Shown here piece by piece: positions 1 to 6,175 of a stretch of DNA of 7,906 nucleotides. Origin of the DNA: JASGCK01 sp031430035 (GTDB lineage Bacteria; Pseudomonadota; Gammaproteobacteria; Burkholderiales; Burkholderiaceae_C); NCBI GenBank assembly GCA_031430035.1, contig JANPAS010000041.1:1-7906 (forward strand), written 5' to 3'. The notes beneath the pieces were generated by a model. That model was not told the DNA's origin. It saw only the letters and a list, made by a program, of their open reading frames with translations, and searched no databases. The stretch's first letter is position 1. Each line of letters opens with the position of its first letter. Both the position numbers and the translations under genes were made by a program.

Positions 1-382
1 TACCGCCCGAGCTAGAGAAGATTAACTTGGCTTTGTGCCCCGTTGTATTGAAACGATGGCGTAGAGCGTCGAGCAACGCGCGCGTAGAATCAAGATTAGA
101 GCGCAGCCCCAAATCAAAATCGGCTTCGCATTCACCTGAGACAGCCGATGCCAAATGGAACACGGCATCAAATGATTGATCTTTGAGCATTTCACACTGC
201 GACAGCAATGAGCCCACAAGCCCCGTCACATATGGCTTAGCGGCAAGGTCAGCAGGAAGGGCGAATTGATCCGCAAGCGTCATGCGTGTAATACTCTTGC
301 CATCCAAATGCCCACGCGCGAGCAGCGTGCGCGCTAGTTTTGAGCCTAGGAAACCGCTGCCACCAGTAATAAGGATGTTCAT
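1..382 (-). CDS. denD: D-erythronate dehydrogenase-like NAD-dependent SDR/epimerase, 5' part (3' end outside window)
   Basis: This is the first 127 codons of an extended short-chain dehydrogenase/reductase; the rest lies beyond the left edge. The start is the ATG at 382-380. The protein opens with a Rossmann β-strand and the NAD-binding glycine motif TGGSGFLG (residues 6-13). Asp38 at the end of β2 suggests NAD rather than NADP. The segment HLASAVSGECEADFDLG (76-92) followed by RSNLDSTRALL is, as I recall it, typical of DenD, which oxidises D-erythronate to 2-oxo-tetronate. The fragment stops just after the β5 strand and a serine run (IFSSS, 121-125), the usual area of the catalytic Ser. The gene begins 19 bases after the methyltransferase stop with no clear Shine-Dalgarno (AACTTCGCC precedes the ATG), so it probably depends on read-through from the aspS transcript. 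SDR membership is certain; DenD is likely, but a relative acting on another sugar acid or nucleotide sugar cannot be excluded without the C-terminal half. Confidence 0.8.
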   Translation of the reverse strand, partial: MNILITGGSGFLGSKLARTLLARGHLDGKSITRMTLADQFALPADLAAKPYVTGLVGSLLSQCEMLKDQSFDAVFHLASAVSGECEADFDLGLRSNLDSTRALLDALRHRFNTTGHKAKLIFSSSGG

Positions 383-401
383 GGCGAAGTTATTTTTAGA
401 T

Positions 402-1172
402 TTAAGTAGCAGCGCTCTTTGCTCTGCTTGATTTTTGAGCCACCACAATGACGGTGCGTCCAAGTAGCATTTGCCAGCTATTACACGCCTCTACCAAGTG
501 CTGATTCGCCGAGTCAATGGTTTTATATTTTTGGCGCTCTACTCGCTTTGCAAAAAAACTCATACATTTAATCAATGGGTACCAAAAAATCAACTTGGGT
601 ATCGAGCCTCTTTGCAATTTATCTGTAGTCCAATGTGTGGTCGTGAGTCCAGCTTCGCTTAAAGCGTGTGCCAAGTAAAAATAAGAAATTGGCGTAATGT
701 GTCCGTCGGTTGAATAGGTTTCTGTCCGCGTCATTGGTAAAGGGCCGAACAAATTCCAAAATCCAAAAAACATGAATCGCAAACGGGAACGCAAATTCAA
801 GATGTTGGGCGTTGTAAATATCGCAACACCATTTGGCTTGAGCACACGTTCAACCTCGCGAATCACTTTACGATAGTTCTCTAAATGCTCAATGACTTCC
901 GTGCAAGTCACTAAATCAAAGCTTGTCGATGAGTACGGCAGTGCCTCCTCATTCAGGTTTGCAACTTGAACCTTTTGATTTGGTAACTGCATCAAAGTAT
1001 CTATGTAGTCACAAGCACTGGCCTTTACCGTCGGGCTATGCGATTGAATCAAGGTAATCAGTTCGCCTGTTCCAGAGCCAATGTCCAACAATTCTCCTCG
1101 CGGAGCCCCGCTTAGCGCATCCTTTGCCAGCTGCGAAACTTTAAGGAGGATTTGATCTGTTGACAACTGCAT
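402..1172 (-). CDS. Class I SAM-dependent methyltransferase, substrate unknown
   Basis: This complete 256-residue protein has a Rossmann-type methyltransferase core of the Methyltransf_11/UbiG-like kind. Motif I is LLDIGSGTG (28-36), which binds S-adenosylmethionine. Asp55 in ACDYID sits where the acidic residue at the end of β2 contacts the SAM ribose. The core continues through FDLVTCTEVIEHLE (85-98) and VLKPNGVAIFTTPN (110-123). The C-terminal half has aromatic, hydrophobic patches (RFMFFGFWNLFG 132-143; LIFWYPLIKCMSFF 194-207) flanked by basic residues, which could contact a membrane or a lipid-linked substrate. Such proteins methylate quinones, lipids, glycans or small metabolites; nothing here identifies which. 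It starts 6 bases after the aspS stop, with a GGGG (1182-1185) nine bases before the ATG, so it is probably co-translated with aspS. Its base composition (about 42% GC over 541-900 by hand count) is well below the neighbours, suggesting recent acquisition. Confidence 0.88.
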   Translation of the reverse strand: MQLSTDQILLKVSQLAKDALSGAPRGELLDIGSGTGELITLIQSHSPTVKASACDYIDTLMQLPNQKVQVANLNEEALPYSSTSFDLVTCTEVIEHLENYRKVIREVERVLKPNGVAIFTTPNILNLRSRLRFMFFGFWNLFGPLPMTRTETYSTDGHITPISYFYLAHALSEAGLTTTHWTTDKLQRGSIPKLIFWYPLIKCMSFFAKRVERQKYKTIDSANQHLVEACNSWQMLLGRTVIVVAQKSSRAKSAAT

Positions 1173-1178
1173 AGTCGT

Positions 1179-3008
1179 TTACCCCGTCTTCACCGCATCA
1201 GGATTACGCAGTCGAATATGCAGTTCGCGCAATTGCTTCTCGTCCACAGGGCTTGGCGCTTGGGTGAGCAAGCACTGAGCGCGTTGGGTTTTCGGGAAAG
1301 CAATCACGTCGCGGATGGACTCTGCGCCCGTCATGAGTGTCACGATACGGTCTAGGCCAAACGCGAGGCCACCGTGTGGCGGAGCCCCGTATTGCAAGGC
1401 GTCGAGTAAGAAACCAAATTTCATTTGCGCATCTTCTGGCGTAATTTTGAGTGCGTCAAACACTTTCTTTTGCACGTCCGCTTGGTGGATACGCACCGAG
1501 CCGCCGCCCATTTCCCAGCCATTCAGCACCATGTCGTAGCCTTTGGAGAGGCACTTCTCTGGCGCTGTCGTCATCCAGTCTTCGTGGCCATCTTTTGGCG
1601 CAGTGAATGGGTGATGCGTCGCGGTGTAGCGCTGGTTCTCTTCGTCGAACTCGTACATCGGGAAATCGACCACCCACATCGGTGCCCAGCGGTCTTCAAA
1701 CAAGCCCCACTTTTTGCCCGAAACGCTTTGACCAATCTTGACGCGGAGCGCACCAATGGCATCGTTAACAATTTTTTCTTTGTCAGCGCCAAAGAAAATG
1801 ATGTCACCGTTTTTAGCGCCTGTACGCTTCATGACCTCAAACAAAGCTGCGTCGTGGATGTTTTTTACGATAGGAGACTGCAACCCATCACGACCCGCAG
1901 TAGCGTCATTAACCTTGATCCAAGCCAAGCCTTTTGCGCCGTAAATTTTGACAAACTCGGTATAGGCATCAATCTCGGAACGCGGCATTTCTGCACCGCC
2001 TGGCACGCATAGCGCCACCACGCGTCCACCCTTCATGGTGGCAGGTGCTGAGAACACTTTGAAGTCCACATCACCCATCACGTCGGTCAGTTCGGCAAAC
2101 TGCATCTTGATGCGCAAATCGGGCTTGTCGGAGCCATACAAATGCATGGCATCGGCATAGGTCATCACGGGGAAGGCGGCACCGTCGCCTAGGTTGACGT
2201 TAATGGCTTTTTGGAACACTTCGACCATCATGCCTTCAAACATATCGCGGATTTCTTGCTCAGTCAAAAAGCTGGTCTCAATATCAATCTGGGTGAATTC
2301 GGGCTGGCGATCGGCACGCAAATCTTCGTCGCGGAAGCACTTGGTGATTTGGTAATAACGGTCGTAGCCCGCCACCATCAAAAGCTGCTTAAAGAGCTGA
2401 GGGCTTTGCGGTAACGCAAAGAACTGACCTTCTTGCACGCGGCTGGGCACTAAATAGTCGCGCGCACCTTCAGGCGTAGATTTAGTCAGCATTGGGGTTT
2501 CGATGTCCACAAAACCCAGCGCGTCAAGGTAGTTACGCACAATCATCGTGACTTTGTAGCGCAGCATCATGTTGCGCTGCATGGCAGGGCGGCGCAGATC
2601 TAGCACGCGATGCGTGAGGCGAGTCGTCTCGGATAAATTATCGTCATCCAGCAAAAATGGCGGCGTCACGGAAGCGTTCAAAATCTTGAGCTCATGGCAC
2701 AAAATTTCAACCCCACCGCTCTTCAAATCCTTATTGGCCGTGCCTTCGGGGCGAGCACGTACCACGCCCGTCATTTGGATACAAAACTCGTTACGCAGCA
2801 CTTCAGCAACGACGAACATGTCAGCGCGATCAGGATCGCACACCACTTGCACATAGCCTTCGCGGTCACGCAAATCAACAAAAATCACGCCGCCATGGTC
2901 GCGGCGGCGATTCACCCAACCGCACAGCGTGACCGACTGACCAATAAACGCCTCGTCAACCAAGCCGCAGTAAGAGGTTCGCATGGATGTTTGCATTTGG
3001 TTTTTCAT
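1179..3008 (-). CDS. aspS: Aspartate–tRNA(Asp/Asn) ligase, predicted non-discriminating
   Basis: This cytoplasmic class II aminoacyl-tRNA synthetase charges tRNA with aspartate. With the ATG at 3008 it is 609 residues; bacterial AspRS is usually about 590-600. An N-terminal OB-fold anticodon-binding domain (about 9-115; LCGWVNRRRDHGG at 28-40) precedes the catalytic core. Motif 1 lies around GFVDIETPMLTKSTPEGARD (165-184), motif 2 is FRDEDLRADRQPEFTQID (225-242), the bacterial GAD insertion follows in the middle, and motif 3 is GGLAFGLDRI near the C-terminus. His38 and Gly89 match the two residues linked to tRNA(Asn) acceptance in Pseudomonas aeruginosa AspRS; E. coli has Leu and Lys there. 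Three Met codons are possible starts (3008, 2996, 2984). I chose 3008 because AGGA lies 11 bases upstream and no such motif precedes the others; 2984 would give the family-typical MRTSYCG beginning. The gene lies 26 bases after the DUF502 stop and 6 bases before the methyltransferase. Confidence 0.97.
   Translation of the reverse strand: MKNQMQTSMRTSYCGLVDEAFIGQSVTLCGWVNRRRDHGGVIFVDLRDREGYVQVVCDPDRADMFVVAEVLRNEFCIQMTGVVRARPEGTANKDLKSGGVEILCHELKILNASVTPPFLLDDDNLSETTRLTHRVLDLRRPAMQRNMMLRYKVTMIVRNYLDALGFVDIETPMLTKSTPEGARDYLVPSRVQEGQFFALPQSPQLFKQLLMVAGYDRYYQITKCFRDEDLRADRQPEFTQIDIETSFLTEQEIRDMFEGMMVEVFQKAINVNLGDGAAFPVMTYADAMHLYGSDKPDLRIKMQFAELTDVMGDVDFKVFSAPATMKGGRVVALCVPGGAEMPRSEIDAYTEFVKIYGAKGLAWIKVNDATAGRDGLQSPIVKNIHDAALFEVMKRTGAKNGDIIFFGADKEKIVNDAIGALRVKIGQSVSGKKWGLFEDRWAPMWVVDFPMYEFDEENQRYTATHHPFTAPKDGHEDWMTTAPEKCLSKGYDMVLNGWEMGGGSVRIHQADVQKKVFDALKITPEDAQMKFGFLLDALQYGAPPHGGLAFGLDRIVTLMTGAESIRDVIAFPKTQRAQCLLTQAPSPVDEKQLRELHIRLRNPDAVKTG
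1182..1185 (-). promoter_or_regulatory. Candidate ribosome binding site of the methyltransferase gene
   Basis: On the minus strand GGGG stands nine bases before the ATG at 1172-1170 and lies within the last codons of aspS, immediately before its TAA at 1181-1179. Ribosomes ending aspS would be delivered onto this site, which fits translational coupling. The motif is a weak match to the anti-Shine-Dalgarno consensus. Confidence 0.4.
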
Positions 3009-3019
3009 TTTTATCAAGT

Positions 3020-3023
3020 TCCT
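3020..3023 (-). promoter_or_regulatory. Ribosome binding site deciding the aspS start
   Basis: AGGA on the minus strand lies 11 bases before the ATG at 3008-3006. The spacing is slightly long, but the later in-frame ATGs at 2996 and 2984 have only A-rich or unrelated sequence before them. It supports initiation at 3008 and argues against the longer reading frame from 3128, which would run into the DUF502 gene. Confidence 0.5.
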
Positions 3024-3034
3024 AATTTCAAAAT

Positions 3035-3664
3035 TTATTTGCCCGTTGGCACCGTAGTTGGCGAGACTACGCCCATAGAGACTACGTATTTCAAGGCTTC
3101 GTCCACGCTCATGGAGAGCGCTAAGCAATCGGATTTTTTAAACATCATCATGTAACCACCCGTTGGATTGGGTGTAGTAGGGATATAGACGCTCAAGAAT
3201 TCATCGGTTACGCCGTGCTGCAACACTTGCAAAACATCACCACTCGGCACGCCCGTCACAAAACCAATCGTCCAATTGCCCTCGCGCGGCCATTCCACCA
3301 AGACGGCTTTACGGAATGCATTGCCGTTTTCGGAGAACAACGTATCCGACACTTGTTTCACGCTGGAATAAATGGAGCGCACGACAGGAATTCGTCCCAA
3401 AAGTGCATCCCACCAGCCAATGAGCCGTTTGCCTAAGAAGTTGCTGACGGTAGCGCCCACCAAAAGGAGCACGGCCAAGGTCAAAATCACACCAAAACCT
3501 GGAATATGCACTGGCAACCAACTATCGGGTTGCCAAGCTTTTGGTAAAAGTAGCAGCGTTTTGTCTAGTGAGCTAATCGCCCACTCCAAGAGCCAAATCG
3601 TGATGGCTAAGGGAACGAGGACTAAGAGTCCCGCAAAAAACCATTTACGCAGATTGGCCATCAT
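3035..3664 (-). CDS. DUF502 (COV-like) family inner-membrane protein of unknown function
   Basis: This complete 209-residue protein belongs to DUF502 (PF04367), the family that includes the plant COV/LCV membrane proteins; the bacterial function is not established. A short basic N-terminus (NLRKW) leads into membrane segment 1 (about 9-28). A second segment lies at about 57-77 (GVILTLAVLLLVGATVSNFL). The stretch GRIPVVRSIYSSVKQV (90-105), a family hallmark, follows directly. The rest is a soluble β-rich domain containing FVTGVPSG and SVYIPTTPNPTGGYMM, then VDEALKYVVSMGVVSP near the end. The start overlaps the fmdB stop as ATGA (3664-3661), and GGAG at 3675-3672 sits seven bases upstream, so translation is probably coupled to fmdB. 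The next codon is also ATG (3661), so the true start may be one residue later. aspS follows after 26 bases. Family assignment is firm; the biological role is unknown. Confidence 0.93.
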   Translation of the reverse strand: MMANLRKWFFAGLLVLVPLAITIWLLEWAISSLDKTLLLLPKAWQPDSWLPVHIPGFGVILTLAVLLLVGATVSNFLGKRLIGWWDALLGRIPVVRSIYSSVKQVSDTLFSENGNAFRKAVLVEWPREGNWTIGFVTGVPSGDVLQVLQHGVTDEFLSVYIPTTPNPTGGYMMMFKKSDCLALSMSVDEALKYVVSMGVVSPTTVPTGK

Positions 3665-4005
3665 GTGGATGCTCCAGAAGTTGCTGTGGCGGCAGGCGCT
3701 GCTGCAGGTGTGGGTGCGGGGCTACTGGCTGCCGCACCAGATGAATCGGAACTTGTGGGCGCTGCAGCCTCGGAAGCCTTATCTGGCGTGGCCTGCGGCG
3801 CAGTGCCCGTAGCTGGCTTTTGACCTTCACGGAAGTCGGTCACATACCAGCCAGAGCCCTTCAGCTGAAAGCCAGCGGCGGTCACTTGCTTGGCCAGCGA
3901 CTCGCTGCCGCATGCAGGACATAAGGTCAGTGGTGGATCGGAAATCTTGCGCAGAATGTCTTTAGACACACCGCAGGATGAGCATTTGTAGGCGTAAATT
4001 GGCAT
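3661..4005 (-). CDS. FmdB-family zinc-ribbon protein
   Basis: This complete 114-residue protein has the FmdB/CxxC_CXXC_SSSS domain. It starts MPIYAYKC, the near-universal start of the family. Two CxxC pairs (Cys8/Cys11 and Cys29/Cys32) should bind one zinc ion. The conserved block then continues through GFQLKGSGWYVTDF (45-58). The family name comes from a putative regulator of formamidase genes in Methylophilus; a regulatory role in other bacteria is mostly annotation by similarity, and the molecular function is unproven. Residues about 65-114 form a low-complexity tail of Ala, Pro, Ser and Thr, probably disordered. The gene is first in the left-going block; its stop overlaps the DUF502 start. 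GAAGG (4012-4008) sits only two bases before the ATG, closer than usual for a Shine-Dalgarno. Confidence 0.93.
   Translation of the reverse strand: MPIYAYKCSSCGVSKDILRKISDPPLTLCPACGSESLAKQVTAAGFQLKGSGWYVTDFREGQKPATGTAPQATPDKASEAAAPTSSDSSGAAASSPAPTPAAAPAATATSGAST
3672..3675 (-). promoter_or_regulatory. Ribosome binding site of the DUF502 gene inside the fmdB 3' end
   Basis: GGAG on the minus strand, seven bases before the ATG at 3664-3662, is embedded in the last codons of fmdB. Together with the ATGA stop/start overlap it fits coupled translation of the two genes. Confidence 0.55.
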
Positions 4006-4108
4006 AACCTTCGATTATCCCATGTAGCCAGCGCCTGCGAGGGGTTGAATCAGCGAAAATTGCCTGCACGTCTAGCCATTAGCTACCACTCACTATTTGA
4101 AAGATCTC
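4006..4108. promoter_or_regulatory. Divergent intergenic region between fmdB and gshA
   Basis: These 103 bases hold no gene and must contain the transcription signals for the left-going fmdB–DUF502–aspS block and the right-going gshA–M14 pair. On the minus strand TGGGATAAT (4022-4014) resembles an extended -10 element (TGn then one mismatch to TATAAT), but no good -35 lies upstream of it. On the plus strand TTGAAT (4045-4050) could be a -35, but nothing at normal spacing resembles a -10. I saw no convincing operator, riboswitch or long inverted repeat. The region is assigned by position; individual elements are uncertain. Confidence 0.5.
4014..4022 (-). promoter_or_regulatory. Candidate extended -10 promoter element of fmdB
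   Basis: TGGGATAAT read on the minus strand matches the extended -10 pattern with one mismatch. Transcription would start about 6-8 bases downstream, only one to three bases before the fmdB ATG at 4005, giving a nearly leaderless message. No -35 match supports it, as is common for extended -10 promoters. It may be chance. Confidence 0.3.
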
Positions 4109-5401
4109 ATGGTTCCGCACCTTATTACCGCCCTCACTGGCCCGACTAACGAACTCGAGCAAAAAATCTTAGACAGCTTGCCTGCTATTGAACGCTGGTT
4201 CCGTATGGAGTGGCTGGAGCACACACCTCCGTTCTATACGTCCGTAGATTTACGCAATGCGGGTTTTAAGCTCGCGCCCGTAGACACCAACCTCTATCCA
4301 GGCGGTTGGAACAATCTGACACCAGAAATGCTACCGCTGGCCGTGCAAGCCGCCATGTCGGCAATCGAAAAAATTTGTCCTGAAGCAAAAAACTTGCTCC
4401 TCATCCCAGAAAACCATACGCGCAACACGTTTTATTTGACCAATGTCGCACGGCTCAAAAAGATTTTTCAGCAGGCAGGACTGAATGTGCGCCTTGGCAC
4501 GATCAACCCCGACATTACCGAGCCCACCACTTTTGATCTGCCGACAGGCGAACACGTCACCCTAGAGCCCGTGGTTCGCACCAAAAACCGTCTTGGTCTC
4601 AAAGACTTTGACCCTTGCACGATTTTGCTCAACAACGATTTGAGCGCTGGCACACCCGATATTTTTCAAAACTTGCACGAGCAGCACTTGCTGCCACCCC
4701 TTCATGCGGGTTGGTTTATGCGGCGCAAATCGACTCACTTTGCGGCTTACGACAAAGTCGCGGAGGCCTTCGCAAGCCTTATTGGTATTGACCCGTGGCT
4801 CATAAACCCTTATTTTTCACGCTGCGGCAGTGTCAACTTTGCAGCAGGTACAGGCATGGATTGCCTGACGGGTGAAGTGGACAAGTTGCTTAAAAAAATT
4901 CAAGCCAAATACGACCAATACGGTATTACAGAAAAACCTTTCGTCATCGTCAAAGCCGACAACGGCACGTATGGCATGGGCATCATGACCGTGCGCAGCG
5001 TCAAGGATTTAGAAGTTATTAACCGCAAGACCAAAAATAAAATGAGCGTCGTGAAAGACGGCCTGACGGTATCTGAGGTCATCATCCAAGAAGGCGTGCA
5101 AACCATGGAGCGCGTGAACGAAGCGATGGCTGAACCTGTGGTGTACATGCTGGATCGTTACGTGGTAGGCGGCTTTTACCGAGTCCACGCCGAGCGCGGG
5201 ATTGACGAGAACTTAAACGCCCCAGGCGCGAGCTTTGTGCCGCTAGCTTTTGCCAACGCCACTAATACGCCTGAGCTAGGCGAGAAAGTGGGATGTTGCG
5301 CACCGAATCGGTTTTATATGTACGGTGTGATTGCACGCCTAGCCATGCTTGCAGCCAGTTACGAGCTAGAGATGACTGATCCTGCGAGCGTGGATCTATA
5401 A
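4109..5401 (+). CDS. gshA: Glutamate–cysteine ligase, proteobacterial (A. ferrooxidans-type) family
   Basis: This complete 430-residue protein fits the TIGR02049-type GshA, which joins L-glutamate and L-cysteine through the γ-carboxyl using ATP, the first step of glutathione synthesis in the cytoplasm. It is a different family from E. coli GshA. Family-typical stretches include AIERWFRMEWLEHTPPFYTS (26-45), VDLRNAGFKLAPVDTNLYPG (46-65), HAGWFMRRKSTHF (199-211), FVIVKADNGTYGMGIM (278-293), VIIQEGVQT (324-332) and YVVGGFYRVH (351-360). The later blocks resemble ATP-grasp nucleotide and metal-binding strands. I chose the ATG at 4109 because the protein then begins MVPHL like relatives and AAAGA lies just upstream; an in-frame TTG at 4097 has no ribosome site. 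Length is normal for the family. A peptidase gene follows after 3 bases, where many Betaproteobacteria have gshB. Confidence 0.95.
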   Translation: MVPHLITALTGPTNELEQKILDSLPAIERWFRMEWLEHTPPFYTSVDLRNAGFKLAPVDTNLYPGGWNNLTPEMLPLAVQAAMSAIEKICPEAKNLLLIPENHTRNTFYLTNVARLKKIFQQAGLNVRLGTINPDITEPTTFDLPTGEHVTLEPVVRTKNRLGLKDFDPCTILLNNDLSAGTPDIFQNLHEQHLLPPLHAGWFMRRKSTHFAAYDKVAEAFASLIGIDPWLINPYFSRCGSVNFAAGTGMDCLTGEVDKLLKKIQAKYDQYGITEKPFVIVKADNGTYGMGIMTVRSVKDLEVINRKTKNKMSVVKDGLTVSEVIIQEGVQTMERVNEAMAEPVVYMLDRYVVGGFYRVHAERGIDENLNAPGASFVPLAFANATNTPELGEKVGCCAPNRFYMYGVIARLAMLAASYELEMTDPASVDL

Positions 5402-5404
5402 ACC

Positions 5405-6175
5405 ATGCTGGATTTACTTGCGCTATGCCTACAACTTTCCTTGCCCCTGCCCAGTGTGCCAGACAAACTGTGCAGCAGTGTCCAACTTGAAGCGTCCAAC
5501 GCCGTCTCTGCCCTAGGTCGTCCGATTTTGCTGCGGGATGTTGTGGCTGAAGCACCGAAACGCCGCGTGCTAGTGTTGGGCGGTATACATGGTGATGAGC
5601 GCTCAGCCAGCTCGCTCGTCTTTCACTGGATTATTCATGCGCAAACAACACCCGCCAGTACGCATTGGCGTTTTATTCCTGGGCTTAATCCAGATGGATT
5701 GCTCGCACAACCACCCAAACGCACCAACGCAAATGGGGTGGATTTAAATCGAAACTTTCCCACACCCGACTGGCAACGCGACGCGGTCAGTTACTGGGCG
5801 ACTAAAACTAAAAAAGACCCACGTCGCTACCCTGGCAAAGAGCCGCTATCGGAGCCCGAATCTAAATTTTTATACGAACAAATCGAAAGCTTTAAGCCTG
5901 ACATCATTGTGAGCATTCATGCGCCATTTGGTGTGCTCGATTTTGATGGCCCATCCACACCGCCGCATAAGCTGGGGCGCTTGTATCTCGATCAAGTGGG
6001 CATCTACCCTGGAAGTCTTGGCAACTACGGCGGCGTCACTCTAGGAATTCCTGTGGTAACTGTCGAGCTACCCCACGCAGCCAAAGCCCCAACCACACCT
6101 GAGATGCGCCAAATGTGGTTGGATTTAGTGCGCTGGATGAGCGCGCATCCAATTAAGCCCGCCCCCTCACCCTAG
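5405..6175 (+). CDS. M14-family zinc carboxypeptidase/amidase, MpaA-like
   Basis: This complete 256-residue protein has the M14 metallopeptidase fold. Visible catalytic elements are the zinc ligands His62 and Glu65 in GGIHGDERSA, the conserved NPDG (95-98), the substrate-binding DLNRNFP (113-119, Arg116 matching Arg145 of carboxypeptidase A), the third zinc ligand His172 in SIHAPFGVLDFDGP, and the likely catalytic Glu221 in VTVELPH. YPGKEPLSEPES (142-153) resembles E. coli MpaA, which cuts the γ-D-glutamyl–diaminopimelate bond of murein peptides during recycling in the cytoplasm. That substrate is inferred. The N-terminus (LDLLALCLQLSLPLP) is hydrophobic but has no basic n-region, so it is a poor signal peptide; cytoplasmic location is likelier. 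It starts 3 bases after gshA, and that TAA is in frame with it (TAA ACC ATG), so no longer start exists. The final residues and stop lie inside a repeat element. A succinylglutamate desuccinylase/aspartoacylase-like activity is the main alternative. Confidence 0.88.
   Translation: MLDLLALCLQLSLPLPSVPDKLCSSVQLEASNAVSALGRPILLRDVVAEAPKRRVLVLGGIHGDERSASSLVFHWIIHAQTTPASTHWRFIPGLNPDGLLAQPPKRTNANGVDLNRNFPTPDWQRDAVSYWATKTKKDPRRYPGKEPLSEPESKFLYEQIESFKPDIIVSIHAPFGVLDFDGPSTPPHKLGRLYLDQVGIYPGSLGNYGGVTLGIPVVTVELPHAAKAPTTPEMRQMWLDLVRWMSAHPIKPAPSP

Noticed and set aside
1141..1150. TTAAGGAGGA, a strong Shine-Dalgarno-like string on the plus strand
   Set aside because: It lies antisense inside the methyltransferase gene and no plausible plus-strand gene starts after it.
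1425..2012. A 195-codon open frame on the plus strand across aspS
   Set aside because: It is the antisense of the conserved AspRS catalytic core, shows no recognisable domain and has no supporting ribosome site. Other long opposite-strand frames at 2694-3155, 3372-3812 and 6791-7225 are rejected for the same reason.
3009..3128. Longer N-terminal extension of AspRS starting at 3128
   Set aside because: The extra 40 residues are out-of-frame DUF502 coding sequence, resemble no AspRS N-terminus, and would overlap the upstream gene by about 94 bases.
4045..4050. TTGAAT as a -35 box for gshA
   Set aside because: No hexamer at 15-19 bases downstream resembles TATAAT, so I do not call it as a promoter.
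4097..4108. TTG start for gshA four codons upstream
   Set aside because: No ribosome site precedes it, and the family begins close to MVPHL, which the ATG at 4109 provides.
5405..5450. Signal peptide on the M14 peptidase
   Set aside because: The hydrophobic stretch has acidic Asp3 and no Lys or Arg before it, and no clear cleavage site, so export is not supported.
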